This document shows positions 17,018 through 25,867 of a stretch of 64,000 bases of DNA, in pieces. Positions within the stretch are counted from its first letter, which is position 1; each line of letters begins with the position of its first letter. The DNA comes from Candidatus Gastranaerophilales bacterium (GTDB lineage Bacteria > Cyanobacteriota > Vampirovibrionia > Gastranaerophilales > Gastranaerophilaceae), in assembly GCA_944322785.1 (NCBI GenBank), contig CALUPW010000004.1, positions 1 to 64,000 of the forward strand, written 5' to 3'. Position numbers and translations under genes: made by a program. Under the pieces are notes generated by a model. That model made no database searches. It was not told the origin of the DNA and saw nothing but the letters and a program-made list of their open reading frames with translations.

Positions 17018-19564
17018 ATGAATTGTTTTTACAGAAAATATCATGAAAGTTTATACAATTGCACAAAGCCTTATCAGTATGTAGGCGGGGAATTTTTATC
17101 ATTCAACAAGGATTTTGATAAAGCAAAAATAAGGTTTGCATTTGCATTCCCTGACAAATACGAAATCGGCATAAGCAATTTAGGCCTTAGAGTTCTGTAT
17201 AATCAGGTAAATTCTCATCCTGATTTTATGGCGGACAGGGTTTATGCGCCGGAAGTGGATTTTAAACCGGAACCGCTTTATGCTCTTGAAAGCAAATGCC
17301 CGATTAAAGATTTTGATGCGGTCGGATTTTCAATCCAGTATGAACTTTCTTATCCGACAATTTTAAAAATGCTTGAAATGGCTGAAATTCCATACAAGAA
17401 TTCGGACAGAACAGACGAACATCCGATAATACTTGCAGGCGGGCCATGCGCTTACAACCCGTTGCCTGTTGCGGATTTTATAGACGGATTTTTGATAGGA
17501 GATGGCGAGGACAGTATTCTTGAAGTCTGCGAAAGTCTTGAAAAAACAAAAGGGCTTCCGAGAGCAGAAAGAATAAAAAAACTCTCGGAAATTGAAGGCG
17601 TCTGGTGTCCGGATTATTCAAAAAATGTCACAAAACGAATTGCGCAGTTAAAGTATGAAACGGCCCTTAAATCTTATCCGATTCCGTTTTCATCCTCTGT
17701 TCATGACAGAGCAATTGTCGAAATAAGACGGGGCTGCGGACGAATGTGCAGATTCTGCCAGCCGGGACACGTAAATCTGCCCATACGTGAAAGAAGTGCT
17801 GAAGATATTATAAAAATTGCAAAAGAACTGGTTGAAAACACAGGTTATGATGAATATTCGCTGCTTTCGCTTTCGTCAAACGATTATTCTAATATTAATG
17901 AAGTTATAAAAGAACTTGCGGTTGATTTTAATGAAAAGAAAATCTCCGTATCTCTTCCGAGCCAGCGGATTGACGGGTTCAATCTCGAACTTGCAAACCT
18001 TGTGCAGAGTGTCAGAAAATCGACAATGACACTTGCGCCGGAAGCTGGTTCACAAAGGCTCCGTGACGTTATAAAGAAAAACATTACGGAAGATATGATT
18101 TTGAATGCTGTTCTTACTTTGTATGAAAACGGCTGGTCAAAGGTTAAACTGTATTTTATCTGCGGGCTTCCGACAGAAACCCTTGAAGATATGGAGGAAA
18201 TGGCAGAACTCCTTTCAAGACTTAAATACAGAGCAAAACTTATCAAAAAAGAAAAAGGACTTAATCACGGACTCGACATAACCTGCACACTCTCAATTTT
18301 TGTCCCGAAACCATTCACCCCGTTCCAGTGGCACGGGCAGATGAATCTGGAGGAAGTAACCGAACACATAAATTATTTGAAAGAAAAAACTTCTCACTTA
18401 AAAGGTGTCAAAATCAACTACCACGACAAATTTGTTTCAAGAATTGAAGCTGTTCTGACACGAGGTGACAGAAGTCTTTGCAAATACATCGAAGCGCTAT
18501 ACCAAAAAGGCTGCTACTTAGACGCATGGGGAGAATATTTTGACAAAAACGTCTGGCATCAAACAGCTGATGAATGCGGAATTTCACTACAACAGCTCGC
18601 AGAAAAAAATTACGACACAATAAAGCCGCTTCCATGGGATTTTATCAATATCGGAGTTGATAAAGAGTGGTTTAAAAAGGAATACGAAAAGGCTATTGCT
18701 GTACCTCCGGACTGCGGGGAACAGGGAAGCACCCATATCGTTCCGACCTGTGAAAAAGACTGCGTAAACTGCGGAGTATGTAAAAATTTAAAAACACATA
18801 AAGTTCTTGCCCCTCCTTTTAAGGCTTCTGAAAAGGCGCAAAAACTAGACTTCACACCGCCTGACCCGCACACTCACGAAACTGACAAACGTGAAATTTT
18901 CAGATACAGGATTAAACTCACAAAAACGGGAATATTAAGATATTTTTCACATCTTGACTGGCAGAATACATTTTTTAAAGCCCTTTCTCGAAGCGGACTG
19001 AATATCGCATTTTCTCAAGGTTTTAACCCGACAATGAAAGTTTCTATGGGTGTTGCGCTTCCGCTTTTTGCGCAGAGTCTGTGCGAATTAGCGGATATTG
19101 AACTTTACGACAATTTACAGAATGATGAAATCAAACAAAAGTTGGAAAAAGTGGTGCCCGCAGGTTGTAAAATACTAAGTATTGTAAAAATTGATAAATC
19201 CGCTAAATCCATTGATACAACGGTATGCTGGGCTGAATATGAAATAAAACTTTTTAATGATACTCTTTACGATTTTGAAGATTTTAAGTATAATACAAAC
19301 AGAGTTTTGAATTCTCAGGAAATATTTATTGAGAAGAAAAACAAAAAAGGTTTAATTAAAAAAATAGACATCAAACCGTGCATTAAATCGTACAAATTCA
19401 ACGGAAACAGTCTATTCATAATTTTAAAAACCGGTCAGAACCTTGAAGGCGGCATCCCGTCGTTGAGAGCGGATGTACTTATGGAGCTTATATCAATGGA
19501 TATAAAATTTGACATCACACGTACAAGGTTCTTTGACGAAAACAATCAAGAGTTAGAGGTTTAA
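17018..19564 (+). CDS. TIGR03960-type radical SAM protein fused to a DUF2344 domain
   Basis: 848 residues. An N-terminal B12-binding-like domain leads to a radical SAM domain with GCGRMCRFCQ (CxxxCxxC cluster, about residues 237-244). A Cys-rich linker (CEKDCVNCGVCKN, about 586-598) precedes a C-terminal DUF2344/TIGR03936 domain (GILRYFSHLDWQNTF ... SQGFNPTMKVSMGVALP). This two-domain protein is typically encoded just upstream of ribonuclease G/E, exactly as here (14-bp gap). Its substrate is unestablished; a role in RNA or ribosome maturation is commonly suspected from neighbourhood. Confidence 0.92.
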   Translation: MNCFYRKYHESLYNCTKPYQYVGGEFLSFNKDFDKAKIRFAFAFPDKYEIGISNLGLRVLYNQVNSHPDFMADRVYAPEVDFKPEPLYALESKCPIKDFDAVGFSIQYELSYPTILKMLEMAEIPYKNSDRTDEHPIILAGGPCAYNPLPVADFIDGFLIGDGEDSILEVCESLEKTKGLPRAERIKKLSEIEGVWCPDYSKNVTKRIAQLKYETALKSYPIPFSSSVHDRAIVEIRRGCGRMCRFCQPGHVNLPIRERSAEDIIKIAKELVENTGYDEYSLLSLSSNDYSNINEVIKELAVDFNEKKISVSLPSQRIDGFNLELANLVQSVRKSTMTLAPEAGSQRLRDVIKKNITEDMILNAVLTLYENGWSKVKLYFICGLPTETLEDMEEMAELLSRLKYRAKLIKKEKGLNHGLDITCTLSIFVPKPFTPFQWHGQMNLEEVTEHINYLKEKTSHLKGVKINYHDKFVSRIEAVLTRGDRSLCKYIEALYQKGCYLDAWGEYFDKNVWHQTADECGISLQQLAEKNYDTIKPLPWDFINIGVDKEWFKKEYEKAIAVPPDCGEQGSTHIVPTCEKDCVNCGVCKNLKTHKVLAPPFKASEKAQKLDFTPPDPHTHETDKREIFRYRIKLTKTGILRYFSHLDWQNTFFKALSRSGLNIAFSQGFNPTMKVSMGVALPLFAQSLCELADIELYDNLQNDEIKQKLEKVVPAGCKILSIVKIDKSAKSIDTTVCWAEYEIKLFNDTLYDFEDFKYNTNRVLNSQEIFIEKKNKKGLIKKIDIKPCIKSYKFNGNSLFIILKTGQNLEGGIPSLRADVLMELISMDIKFDITRTRFFDENNQELEV

Positions 19565-19578
19565 ACAAAGGATTTTTT

Positions 19579-21477
19579 ATGAACAACAAAAACAACAATG
19601 CAGCTCAGGCAGCACCTAAAAAAATAGTTATTGCGGAGCGTGATAACATTGCGGCTGTTCTTGAAGGTAAAAAAGTTACGGACTTCTTTATCCACAGAGG
19701 CGAAGTTTTATTAGGAGATGTTTATCTTGCTACAGTAGATAATATTCTTCCGAGTATTGATGCGGCATTCGTAAACGTCGGAACAGACAAAATGGGATTT
19801 TTACATGCTCAGGATGTTATGGGAAAAGGCAGTTTAAAAGAAAAACTTTCGCCCAAACAAAAATTAATTGTTCAGGTTGTAAAAGAACCCACAGGACACA
19901 AAGGCCCGAGAGTAACAACAGAAATCAGCCTTCCCGGAAGATTTCTTGTTTTGATGCCGAACGAGCCGGGAGTCAGTGTTTCGAAAAAAATCGAGAACTC
20001 TAAAGAACGTGCAAGACTTAAAGCGATTATGAATCTTATAAAACCTGTCGGAGTAGGTGTAATTATAAGAACCGAAGCCGAAGGACAGAGCGAAGCTGAT
20101 ATTCAGGAAGATCTTGAAATCCTTCTTGAAAAATGGAACAACATAATAACGGCAGCCGAAACAATGACGCCGCCGAATCTTTTATACAGAGATCAGGATT
20201 TGCTCTATCGTGTAATCCGTGAAGCCTGCACCGAAGATACAAAAGAAATTATTGTAGATACAGCTTTTGCAATGAACAGAGTTCAAAATCTTCTTCAAAA
20301 CTGGCACATGAACAAAAACATTGATGTCACACTCTACAAAGGCACAGAACCTCTGCTTGTTGCAATGGATATTCATAAAGAAATTAAAGCAGCGTTGAAT
20401 ATTAAAGTTAATATGCCTTCCGGCGGATACCTATTTATCCAGCAGACAGAAGCTCTGACAGTTATTGATGTCAACAGCGGCAAATTCGTAAGTTCGGCAA
20501 CTCAGGATGAAACAATTTTAAAAACAAATATTGAAGCGGTTCATGAAATTGCTCGCCAGCTTAGACTCAGAAACATCGGCGGCATGATTATTATTGACTT
20601 CATTGATATGCTTTCCCGTGCGGACAAGCTTGCGATTATGGAAGAACTTGAAATTGCACTGGAACCCGACAAGGCAAAACCGCAGGTCGGACAACTTTCT
20701 GATCTCGGACTTGTTGAACTTACCCGCCACCGTCAAGGACAGAGTTTGTCTGAAATATTCACGAAAAAATGCCCGCACTGTCAGGGTACAGGATATTTTA
20801 TGAATGAGTTTAACTTTGCAACCCCGACTGCCGAAGGCGAATACAGGGCAAAAGCAGCAAAACTTAAACTTCCCGTAAACAACTTTAAAAAGAACAATAA
20901 CAACATCAAAAATAACAACAAACCACAACAGCAGCCACAGCCGGAGGTTCAGCAAGAATTACAGCCTTCCGTTGAAATAGCCGTTGAAAATCCCGCACAA
21001 ACAGCCGTTCAGGAAGTTGAAAGACGGGAAAATAACAAAAAACAAAAAAACAGACGCAAAAAATTTGAACGTCAGGAAAGAGAACTGAATAATGAAATTC
21101 AGGCTGAAATAAAGGCAAATGAAGAAATTCCAACGGCAGAAACAGTTATCAAACCGCTTGAGGGAATTAAGCCTGTAATAGAGGAACAGCCGCAAACACA
21201 GGCTGAACCCGAAACAGCACAGGAACCAAAACCTCAGCCGGTAAAACAGGAAAAGAAAACAAAAAAAGTCAGAGGCAAACGGAATAAAAAACAGGAAGCC
21301 GAGGCTCAACAGGCTGCATCTATAGAACAGCAGGCAGAAATTCAACAGGAACAGCAAACTCCGGAACCTGTTGAAGCTACAGTAGAAGGAACTCCGAAGA
21401 AAACAAGACGTCCGAATCGTGGTACTTCCCGCAAAGGCCGCTCTAAAAAAACAAATGAGGAACAAGTTGAAGAATAA
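19579..21477 (+). CDS. Ribonuclease G/E family endoribonuclease
   Basis: 632 residues. An S1 domain (about 40-120, DNILPSIDAAFVNVG) is followed by the RNase E/G catalytic core with LTVIDVNSGKFV and GGMIIIDFIDM carrying the metal-binding acids, then a zinc-link-like CPHCQGTGY (about residue 397). The last 190 residues are low complexity, rich in Gln, Lys, Glu and Asn, like the unstructured scaffold tail of RNase E. It cleaves single-stranded RNA in rRNA processing and mRNA decay. The start has an AAAGGA-type SD. Co-oriented with the TIGR03960 gene. Confidence 0.95.
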   Translation: MNNKNNNAAQAAPKKIVIAERDNIAAVLEGKKVTDFFIHRGEVLLGDVYLATVDNILPSIDAAFVNVGTDKMGFLHAQDVMGKGSLKEKLSPKQKLIVQVVKEPTGHKGPRVTTEISLPGRFLVLMPNEPGVSVSKKIENSKERARLKAIMNLIKPVGVGVIIRTEAEGQSEADIQEDLEILLEKWNNIITAAETMTPPNLLYRDQDLLYRVIREACTEDTKEIIVDTAFAMNRVQNLLQNWHMNKNIDVTLYKGTEPLLVAMDIHKEIKAALNIKVNMPSGGYLFIQQTEALTVIDVNSGKFVSSATQDETILKTNIEAVHEIARQLRLRNIGGMIIIDFIDMLSRADKLAIMEELEIALEPDKAKPQVGQLSDLGLVELTRHRQGQSLSEIFTKKCPHCQGTGYFMNEFNFATPTAEGEYRAKAAKLKLPVNNFKKNNNNIKNNNKPQQQPQPEVQQELQPSVEIAVENPAQTAVQEVERRENNKKQKNRRKKFERQERELNNEIQAEIKANEEIPTAETVIKPLEGIKPVIEEQPQTQAEPETAQEPKPQPVKQEKKTKKVRGKRNKKQEAEAQQAASIEQQAEIQQEQQTPEPVEATVEGTPKKTRRPNRGTSRKGRSKKTNEEQVEE

Positions 21478-21814
21478 AAATATTTTAAAAATTACATCAT
21501 TAATCGTATTTGCAGCCGTAATAACGTTTATTGCGGCGCAAAACGGTTTTTGTGCGGATGAACTGGTAAATCATGTGCCGGATATTCAACAGCAGACGGC
21601 GGACAGCAAAGGCGATACCATTGCAAAATTTTTAATTGCAATGGGGGGCGTGATGCTTTCCTCTTTTGTAATTTATCTGGGGCTTACAATTTACAACAAA
21701 TTTTTTGTGGACAAAAGTCTTTTTCCGAACAACGATCCTGATGACGTTTTAAACACGCCCAAAACGGTAGATGAAGCCGTTACTTTGTTTATAAAAAGGA
21801 ACAAATTATGCTAA
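21455..21814 (+). CDS. Small exported/membrane protein
   Basis: About 119 residues from the ATG at 21455, which overlaps the RNase G/E 3' end; a TTG at 21467 with TGAGGA upstream is an equally good start. N-terminal signal sequence ending GFCA before DELVN, then a second hydrophobic segment (FLIAMGGVMLSSFVIYLGLTIY). Likely a periplasmic/membrane-anchored small protein. No family recognised. It overlaps the next gene by 7 bp, so an operon is likely. Confidence 0.65.
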   Translation: MRNKLKNKNILKITSLIVFAAVITFIAAQNGFCADELVNHVPDIQQQTADSKGDTIAKFLIAMGGVMLSSFVIYLGLTIYNKFFVDKSLFPNNDPDDVLNTPKTVDEAVTLFIKRNKLC

Positions 21815-22032
21815 AACCTGCATTCGGTTCAATTTCAATTCTTCTGGCTCTTTTGATTATCGGCTTGATTTTTGTTATGACGATTCCAATGCTTAAATCA
21901 ACCTCAAATTCAGGACTCGGCAAATCTTCAATTCAACAGGAAAGTGTTGAAGAAAAAACTAATGAAATGGTGAAAGAAATACAAAAAATGCGTCAGGAAT
22001 CTCTTGATTATTACAACAATCAAAATCAATAA
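21808..22032 (+). CDS. Small single-span membrane protein
   Basis: 74 residues. A hydrophobic helix (about 6-30, ISILLALLIIGLIFVMTIPML) follows a short N-terminus; the rest is a polar helix. It superficially resembles a pilin N-terminus but lacks the prepilin cleavage site and Glu5. Overlaps the upstream gene by 7 bp and the opposing LysM gene by 7 bp. Confidence 0.62.
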   Translation: MLKPAFGSISILLALLIIGLIFVMTIPMLKSTSNSGLGKSSIQQESVEEKTNEMVKEIQKMRQESLDYYNNQNQ

Positions 22033-22718
22033 TATCTTTTGGGCTGTTTATTATAATCATCATACAGTTTTTGCACCTCTCCAAAAAGTGATTCTTTTTG
22101 CGTTTTGTCTAAATTACCCGCTTTTTTAGCCGGATAGTCACGCAAGATTACATTTCCTTTTTTATCAATATCGTAGTCATATCTTATTGCAAAGATATCC
22201 TGTGTATCATCTGTTGAAATAGTTTGGACGCTACCTTCTCTGTCAACAACGAAAGATAAAACAGGACTTTCATTTGTCTTATACCCGCTTGAATATGTTT
22301 TTTCTTTAAAAATATGATAAAGATTTGAATGCATTGCGCCAAACATCGATCCTTTAACATGAACACTTTTATCATTTTTAAGAGTGTTTAAAAGAGCATC
22401 AACCGTTTTATCTATCGAGTTTTTCGACTCTTTAACCGAATTTTTAAGTTTTCCTGTTAATTCAGGCAGATAAATCTTCTGATTTGCCATCAAGCCGTTC
22501 ATTTTTTCAACAGTATCAAGCCCGTTAAGTTTTGCAATCAAAAGCATATAATCACGTATCTCACGGTTTGTAAGATTTTTTCCGCCCAGCTCCTGTTTGG
22601 CCAGCCCCCAGAGTGATTCGCCGTTTTTTAAAGTATATTCTTTTTTCGATTTGACTTCAGGCAGCTTTTCAAAAACCTGATTAATAACAGCCTGCTCTGC
22701 AGATACTCCGTTAATCAT
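22026..22718 (-). CDS. LysM-domain protein
   Basis: 230 residues. About residues 23-72 form a LysM-like module (YTLKNGESLWGLAKQELGG ... NQKIYLPEL) expected to bind peptidoglycan or related glycans. No obvious signal peptide, so export is uncertain. The C-terminal part (about 115-230) is mixed alpha/beta with no recognised family. An SD-like AAAGG lies upstream. Confidence 0.75.
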   Translation of the reverse strand: MINGVSAEQAVINQVFEKLPEVKSKKEYTLKNGESLWGLAKQELGGKNLTNREIRDYMLLIAKLNGLDTVEKMNGLMANQKIYLPELTGKLKNSVKESKNSIDKTVDALLNTLKNDKSVHVKGSMFGAMHSNLYHIFKEKTYSSGYKTNESPVLSFVVDREGSVQTISTDDTQDIFAIRYDYDIDKKGNVILRDYPAKKAGNLDKTQKESLFGEVQKLYDDYNKQPKRYY

Positions 22719-22794
22719 AAAGTTTACCTTTATTTTTCCCCATATTTATATAAAGTTTATTTTTGAGCAGAAAATGACTGTTTGTAAAGATATA

Positions 22795-23748
22795 TTAACA
22801 ACAAACGGATTTTTCCGAATTTTTTATATCCTGAGCTTCATGAATTATTTCAAACATTTCTTTAAAAATTTTGTTATAAGGTGTTGGAATATTATGTTTT
22901 TGACCGAGTTTAACAATGGTTCCGGCAAACATATCAACTTCGGTTTTTCGTCCGGCTTCAACATCCTGAAGCATGGAAGTTTTACCGTCGGGACTCATTG
23001 TCTTTAAATGTTCAACCGTTTTTTCAATCATATCATCTGTATTTTTTACACCTTCGGCCTTTGCAATCAATTGCACTTCCTTCATTATATTTACGGCAAA
23101 CTCCATGAACTTTTTATTTTCAAGCATTTCGCCGAATGTCATCCGCAAAATTGCCGTTGACTGATTTGCCGCAACATTCAGCATATACTTAAGCCAGAGG
23201 GAATATTTCATATCAACCGGAATTTTATAATTTATACCTGCATCTTCAAAAAATGTTTTTAAACGGGAAACATTATCGGATGAAAGTGAATTTTCCCGGT
23301 CGCCGAAAACAATCGTATTAACACTGTCATGCCGGATGTTTCGCCCGTTTCGGACTGCACTGTGCCCGATAAAATAGGAAAGAAGAAGCCTGTTCCATCC
23401 ATAAGTTTCCGCAAGAATTTCCTCACTCGTTACACCGTTCAATAACGACAGAATTATAGTATCATCTTTTACGAAATTTTTGATATTTTTTCTTGCCTCA
23501 ATAAGTCCTGAAAATTTTGTTGCAATAATTATTAAATCAGCCTTAAATGAAGTTTCTGACGGCAGAACATAATTAAAATCCAATTGCTGTCCGTTAAAAA
23601 TCAAAGGTGCATTTTGATATTTAAAAAGTCTTTTCTCATCAACAAGAACCCTTAAATCAGCTCTTTTATATGATTTGATTTTGTCCGCATAAATACATCC
23701 GACTGCACCGATTCCGCAGATTAAAACGTTTTTAATATCATTATTCAT
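22795..23748 (-). CDS. Ketopantoate reductase-like protein (ApbA/PanE family)
   Basis: 317 residues. N-terminal Rossmann motif ICGIGAVGCIYADKI, then a C-terminal six-helix domain with NVAANQSTAILRMTFGE (catalytic Lys/Asn region) and KTSMLQDVEAGRKTEVDMFAG, the family's late motif. Family members reduce 2-dehydropantoate to pantoate with NADPH for coenzyme A synthesis, but many paralogs act on other 2-oxo acids, so panE is not asserted. Monocistronic. Confidence 0.85.
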   Translation of the reverse strand: MNNDIKNVLICGIGAVGCIYADKIKSYKRADLRVLVDEKRLFKYQNAPLIFNGQQLDFNYVLPSETSFKADLIIIATKFSGLIEARKNIKNFVKDDTIILSLLNGVTSEEILAETYGWNRLLLSYFIGHSAVRNGRNIRHDSVNTIVFGDRENSLSSDNVSRLKTFFEDAGINYKIPVDMKYSLWLKYMLNVAANQSTAILRMTFGEMLENKKFMEFAVNIMKEVQLIAKAEGVKNTDDMIEKTVEHLKTMSPDGKTSMLQDVEAGRKTEVDMFAGTIVKLGQKHNIPTPYNKIFKEMFEIIHEAQDIKNSEKSVCC

Positions 23749-23820
23749 ATTTTATATTCTATCACTTCACCAAAATTATACTTATTCTCTGAATATAAAT
23801 TTAATACAATTGATTTAAAA

Positions 23821-23836
23821 TTACCTTATAAGGTAA
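23821..23836. promoter_or_regulatory. Perfect 16-nt palindrome, possible operator
   Basis: TTACCTTATAAGGTAA lies in the 180-bp divergent gap between the PanE-like and HD-GYP-like genes, about 92 nt before the latter. No terminator features. Function inferred from symmetry and position only. Confidence 0.35.
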
Positions 23837-23928
23837 CAAATTATTAATTTTTAAATCTTCAAGGCAATTTTAATACTCTGAAATACTTTATAAATACATA
23901 AGTGTAGTAAAAAGTGTGTAGAAATTAA

Positions 23929-24711
23929 ATGGGTATAGATTTTATCCCCGCATTAAATATTAGCGGATTAAATCCGAATATTAAAGTTTCATCCCGCCGT
24001 TTTTTCCCTCATTTCGGGCAGCAGCTTGAAAACGACCGTTTTGAAGGTAATTTGCCGGAAAGATTTACCAATCCGGCTGTTTTAAACAAGTTAATAAATT
24101 CAAACCCGAAAATCACAAAAATCCTTCATGAAAACGGAATTCCGCTGAATATAAATACAAAGGATTTAAACAATATTTTAAATAACCACTGTAAAGATGT
24201 TCAAAATATTGTAAGAGGAATCAGTGAAAATCTGCCTTTTTCATTAAAAACAAAAGTCGATAAAAAAGCACTCAATGATGCAGCTTATCTGCATGACATC
24301 GGAAAAGTTCTGATTCCGCCGCAAATTTTAAACAAAAACGGAAAACTGAATGACTATGAAACAAAAATCATGCATAAACATTCTGAACTTGGGTTTGAAA
24401 TTTTGAAAAATACAAATCTTGATAAAAAAACACTTGATTTAATCCGCAACCACCATCAGAATGCTAAAAAAAGCGGTTATCCGTTTGTTAGTAATGATTT
24501 TAGAGCGGATTTGGATCTGCAGATTTTGACAATGGCCGACAAATATTCAGCACTCACTGAAAAGCGCCCTTATAAAGAAGCCTATAGTCCTCAGCAGGCT
24601 TTGACGATTATTTATGCTGATGTTAAAGACGGGAAACTACATCCGTTTGTTTTTAAAGCTCTTGCAGGCTATGTAAACACCATTGGTTGTGAAACACGGC
24701 AAAGAGCATAA
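23929..24711 (+). CDS. HD-GYP-like phosphohydrolase
   Basis: 260 residues. The HD motif (AAYLHDIGKVLIP, about residue 120) and HHQNAKKSGYP (about 180) match the HD-GYP subclass, which hydrolyses cyclic di-GMP. LTMADKYSALTEKRPYK provides the later conserved block. The N-terminal 80 residues are not a recognised sensor and begin with hydrophobic MGIDFIPALNISGLN. Whether it is an active phosphodiesterase is unproven; the GYP signature is present but the preceding DG is replaced by KS. It ends 1 nt from the opposing XRE gene. Confidence 0.82.
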   Translation: MGIDFIPALNISGLNPNIKVSSRRFFPHFGQQLENDRFEGNLPERFTNPAVLNKLINSNPKITKILHENGIPLNINTKDLNNILNNHCKDVQNIVRGISENLPFSLKTKVDKKALNDAAYLHDIGKVLIPPQILNKNGKLNDYETKIMHKHSELGFEILKNTNLDKKTLDLIRNHHQNAKKSGYPFVSNDFRADLDLQILTMADKYSALTEKRPYKEAYSPQQALTIIYADVKDGKLHPFVFKALAGYVNTIGCETRQRA

Positions 24712-24712
24712 T

Positions 24713-25033
24713 TTATTCAAGAAATCCTTTTACAATTTTATAGACATCCGGAATTTTTTCAGTATTCCGGTCAATTAAAGAAAACAATTCTTTTTTAATA
24801 TCTTCCGGATTTTTGATGTAATATTCAAAATCAAAAAGCTGTTTGGGAGTTATTTCAAGAATTTTACAGATTTTATCAAGAGTTTCTGCGGTCACAAAAT
24901 TGGTTCCGCATTCGATAAATGAGAGTGAACGGCAATTGAAATCAAGTTTTTCGGCAAGTTCTTCCTGCGTAAGCCCTCTTAATTCACGATAATATTTAAT
25001 TTTTTTACCGAATTTTTTCTTTATTTCACTCAT
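24713..25033 (-). CDS. XRE-family HTH transcriptional regulator (paired with prepilin D)
   Basis: 106 residues. HTH (LTQEELAEKLDFNCRSLSFIECG) plus a helical tail (about 75-106), the same architecture as the regulators at 1030 and 7056. Divergent from prepilin D across 108 bp. Confidence 0.88.
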   Translation of the reverse strand: MSEIKKKFGKKIKYYRELRGLTQEELAEKLDFNCRSLSFIECGTNFVTAETLDKICKILEITPKQLFDFEYYIKNPEDIKKELFSLIDRNTEKIPDVYKIVKGFLE

Positions 25034-25086
25034 AACATTTACCTTTTAATAATTTTCTTTTACTTTCGCATATTATTAAACATATT

Positions 25087-25104
25087 TACAATTACTAAAT
25101 TGTA
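25087..25104. promoter_or_regulatory. Palindrome in the XRE/prepilin D divergent gap
   Basis: TACAATT (25087-25093) and AATTGTA (25098-25104) with an ACTA spacer. Candidate operator; sequence unlike the palindromes of pairs A, C and E. Confidence 0.5.
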
Positions 25105-25141
25105 CGTTTAAATACATAGCAGAAGTTTAACTGGAGGTTTT

Positions 25142-25837
25142 ATGAAAAAGTCGTTTACTATGGCAGAAGTATTGATTACACTTGGAATTATCGGGATTAT
25201 TGCAGCCATGACACTGCAGGCATTAATCAACAAATATGATTTATACGTTCGTCAACAGCAATTTAAAAAAGCTTATGCAACTCTTTCCAATGCTCTTCAA
25301 AGAGCAGATTTTGAACTGGGCGGCTATACAAGATGCCATTATCCGGAAAACAGTGATTCAGGTTTTCAAAATGCAGATTGCCCCCTGTTATATTCTACTA
25401 TTACAAGTTACTTTAATAAATTAAAAAAATGTGAAGGAAATGCGCTTGCCGGCGGATGTCTGCCGCCGGACTCTTATAAATCTCCGGAAAGTATTTTTGC
25501 TGCAAATAATCCGGATATGGATGAGGATGAAGCTAAAGACAAATATATAAGAAATTGTAATGGATTATCTCAAAATTATCTCGAAAATATATCAAATGCT
25601 TATCTTTTAAATAATGGTCTGCTTGTAATAGAATACGGGGATGGACAGACGCCGATAATTACGGCAGATATTAACGGACATAAAGGCCCTAACAAATGGG
25701 GATATGACGTTTTTTCATTTATTATCAGAAAAAAGACTTCCGGACTTTCATTGCAGGGGATGGAAACCGGTTCATGCCAGCCTGTTGAAAAAGGGGGATA
25801 TTCAGCCCGTTCATTTATAGATTTAATGAACAGATAA
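25142..25837 (+). CDS. Prepilin-like protein D
   Basis: 231 residues. Leader MKKS, mature FTMAEV with Glu5 and a hydrophobic helix. Contains TADINGHKGPNKWGYDVFSF, the family loop. Several Cys pairs lie in the middle (CHYPENSDSGFQNADC). No YPW ending. SD GGAGG lies immediately upstream of the ATG. Divergent from the XRE gene at 24713. Confidence 0.88.
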   Translation: MKKSFTMAEVLITLGIIGIIAAMTLQALINKYDLYVRQQQFKKAYATLSNALQRADFELGGYTRCHYPENSDSGFQNADCPLLYSTITSYFNKLKKCEGNALAGGCLPPDSYKSPESIFAANNPDMDEDEAKDKYIRNCNGLSQNYLENISNAYLLNNGLLVIEYGDGQTPIITADINGHKGPNKWGYDVFSFIIRKKTSGLSLQGMETGSCQPVEKGGYSARSFIDLMNR

Positions 25838-25851
25838 AATAAACATGTTTG

Positions 25852-25867
25852 TATTATAATATTATTG
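25852..25867 (+). promoter_or_regulatory. -10 element placing transcription start at the symporter start codon
   Basis: TATTATAAT (25852-25860) ends 7 nt before the ATG at 25868, and no SD lies between. No good -35 is visible. If used, the transcript would begin at about 25867, giving a leaderless mRNA. The same TATTATAAT string sits before the RelA/SpoT gene. Confidence 0.45.

Noticed and set aside
20959-21465. 168-residue Phe/Leu-rich minus-strand frame
   Set aside because: Antisense shadow of the Gln/Lys/Glu-rich tail of ribonuclease G/E; the composition is what low-complexity Gln/Lys codons give in reverse, and no start signal is present.
21808-22032. Possible eighth prepilin
   Set aside because: Has an N-terminal hydrophobic helix but lacks the prepilin cleavage site and Glu5.
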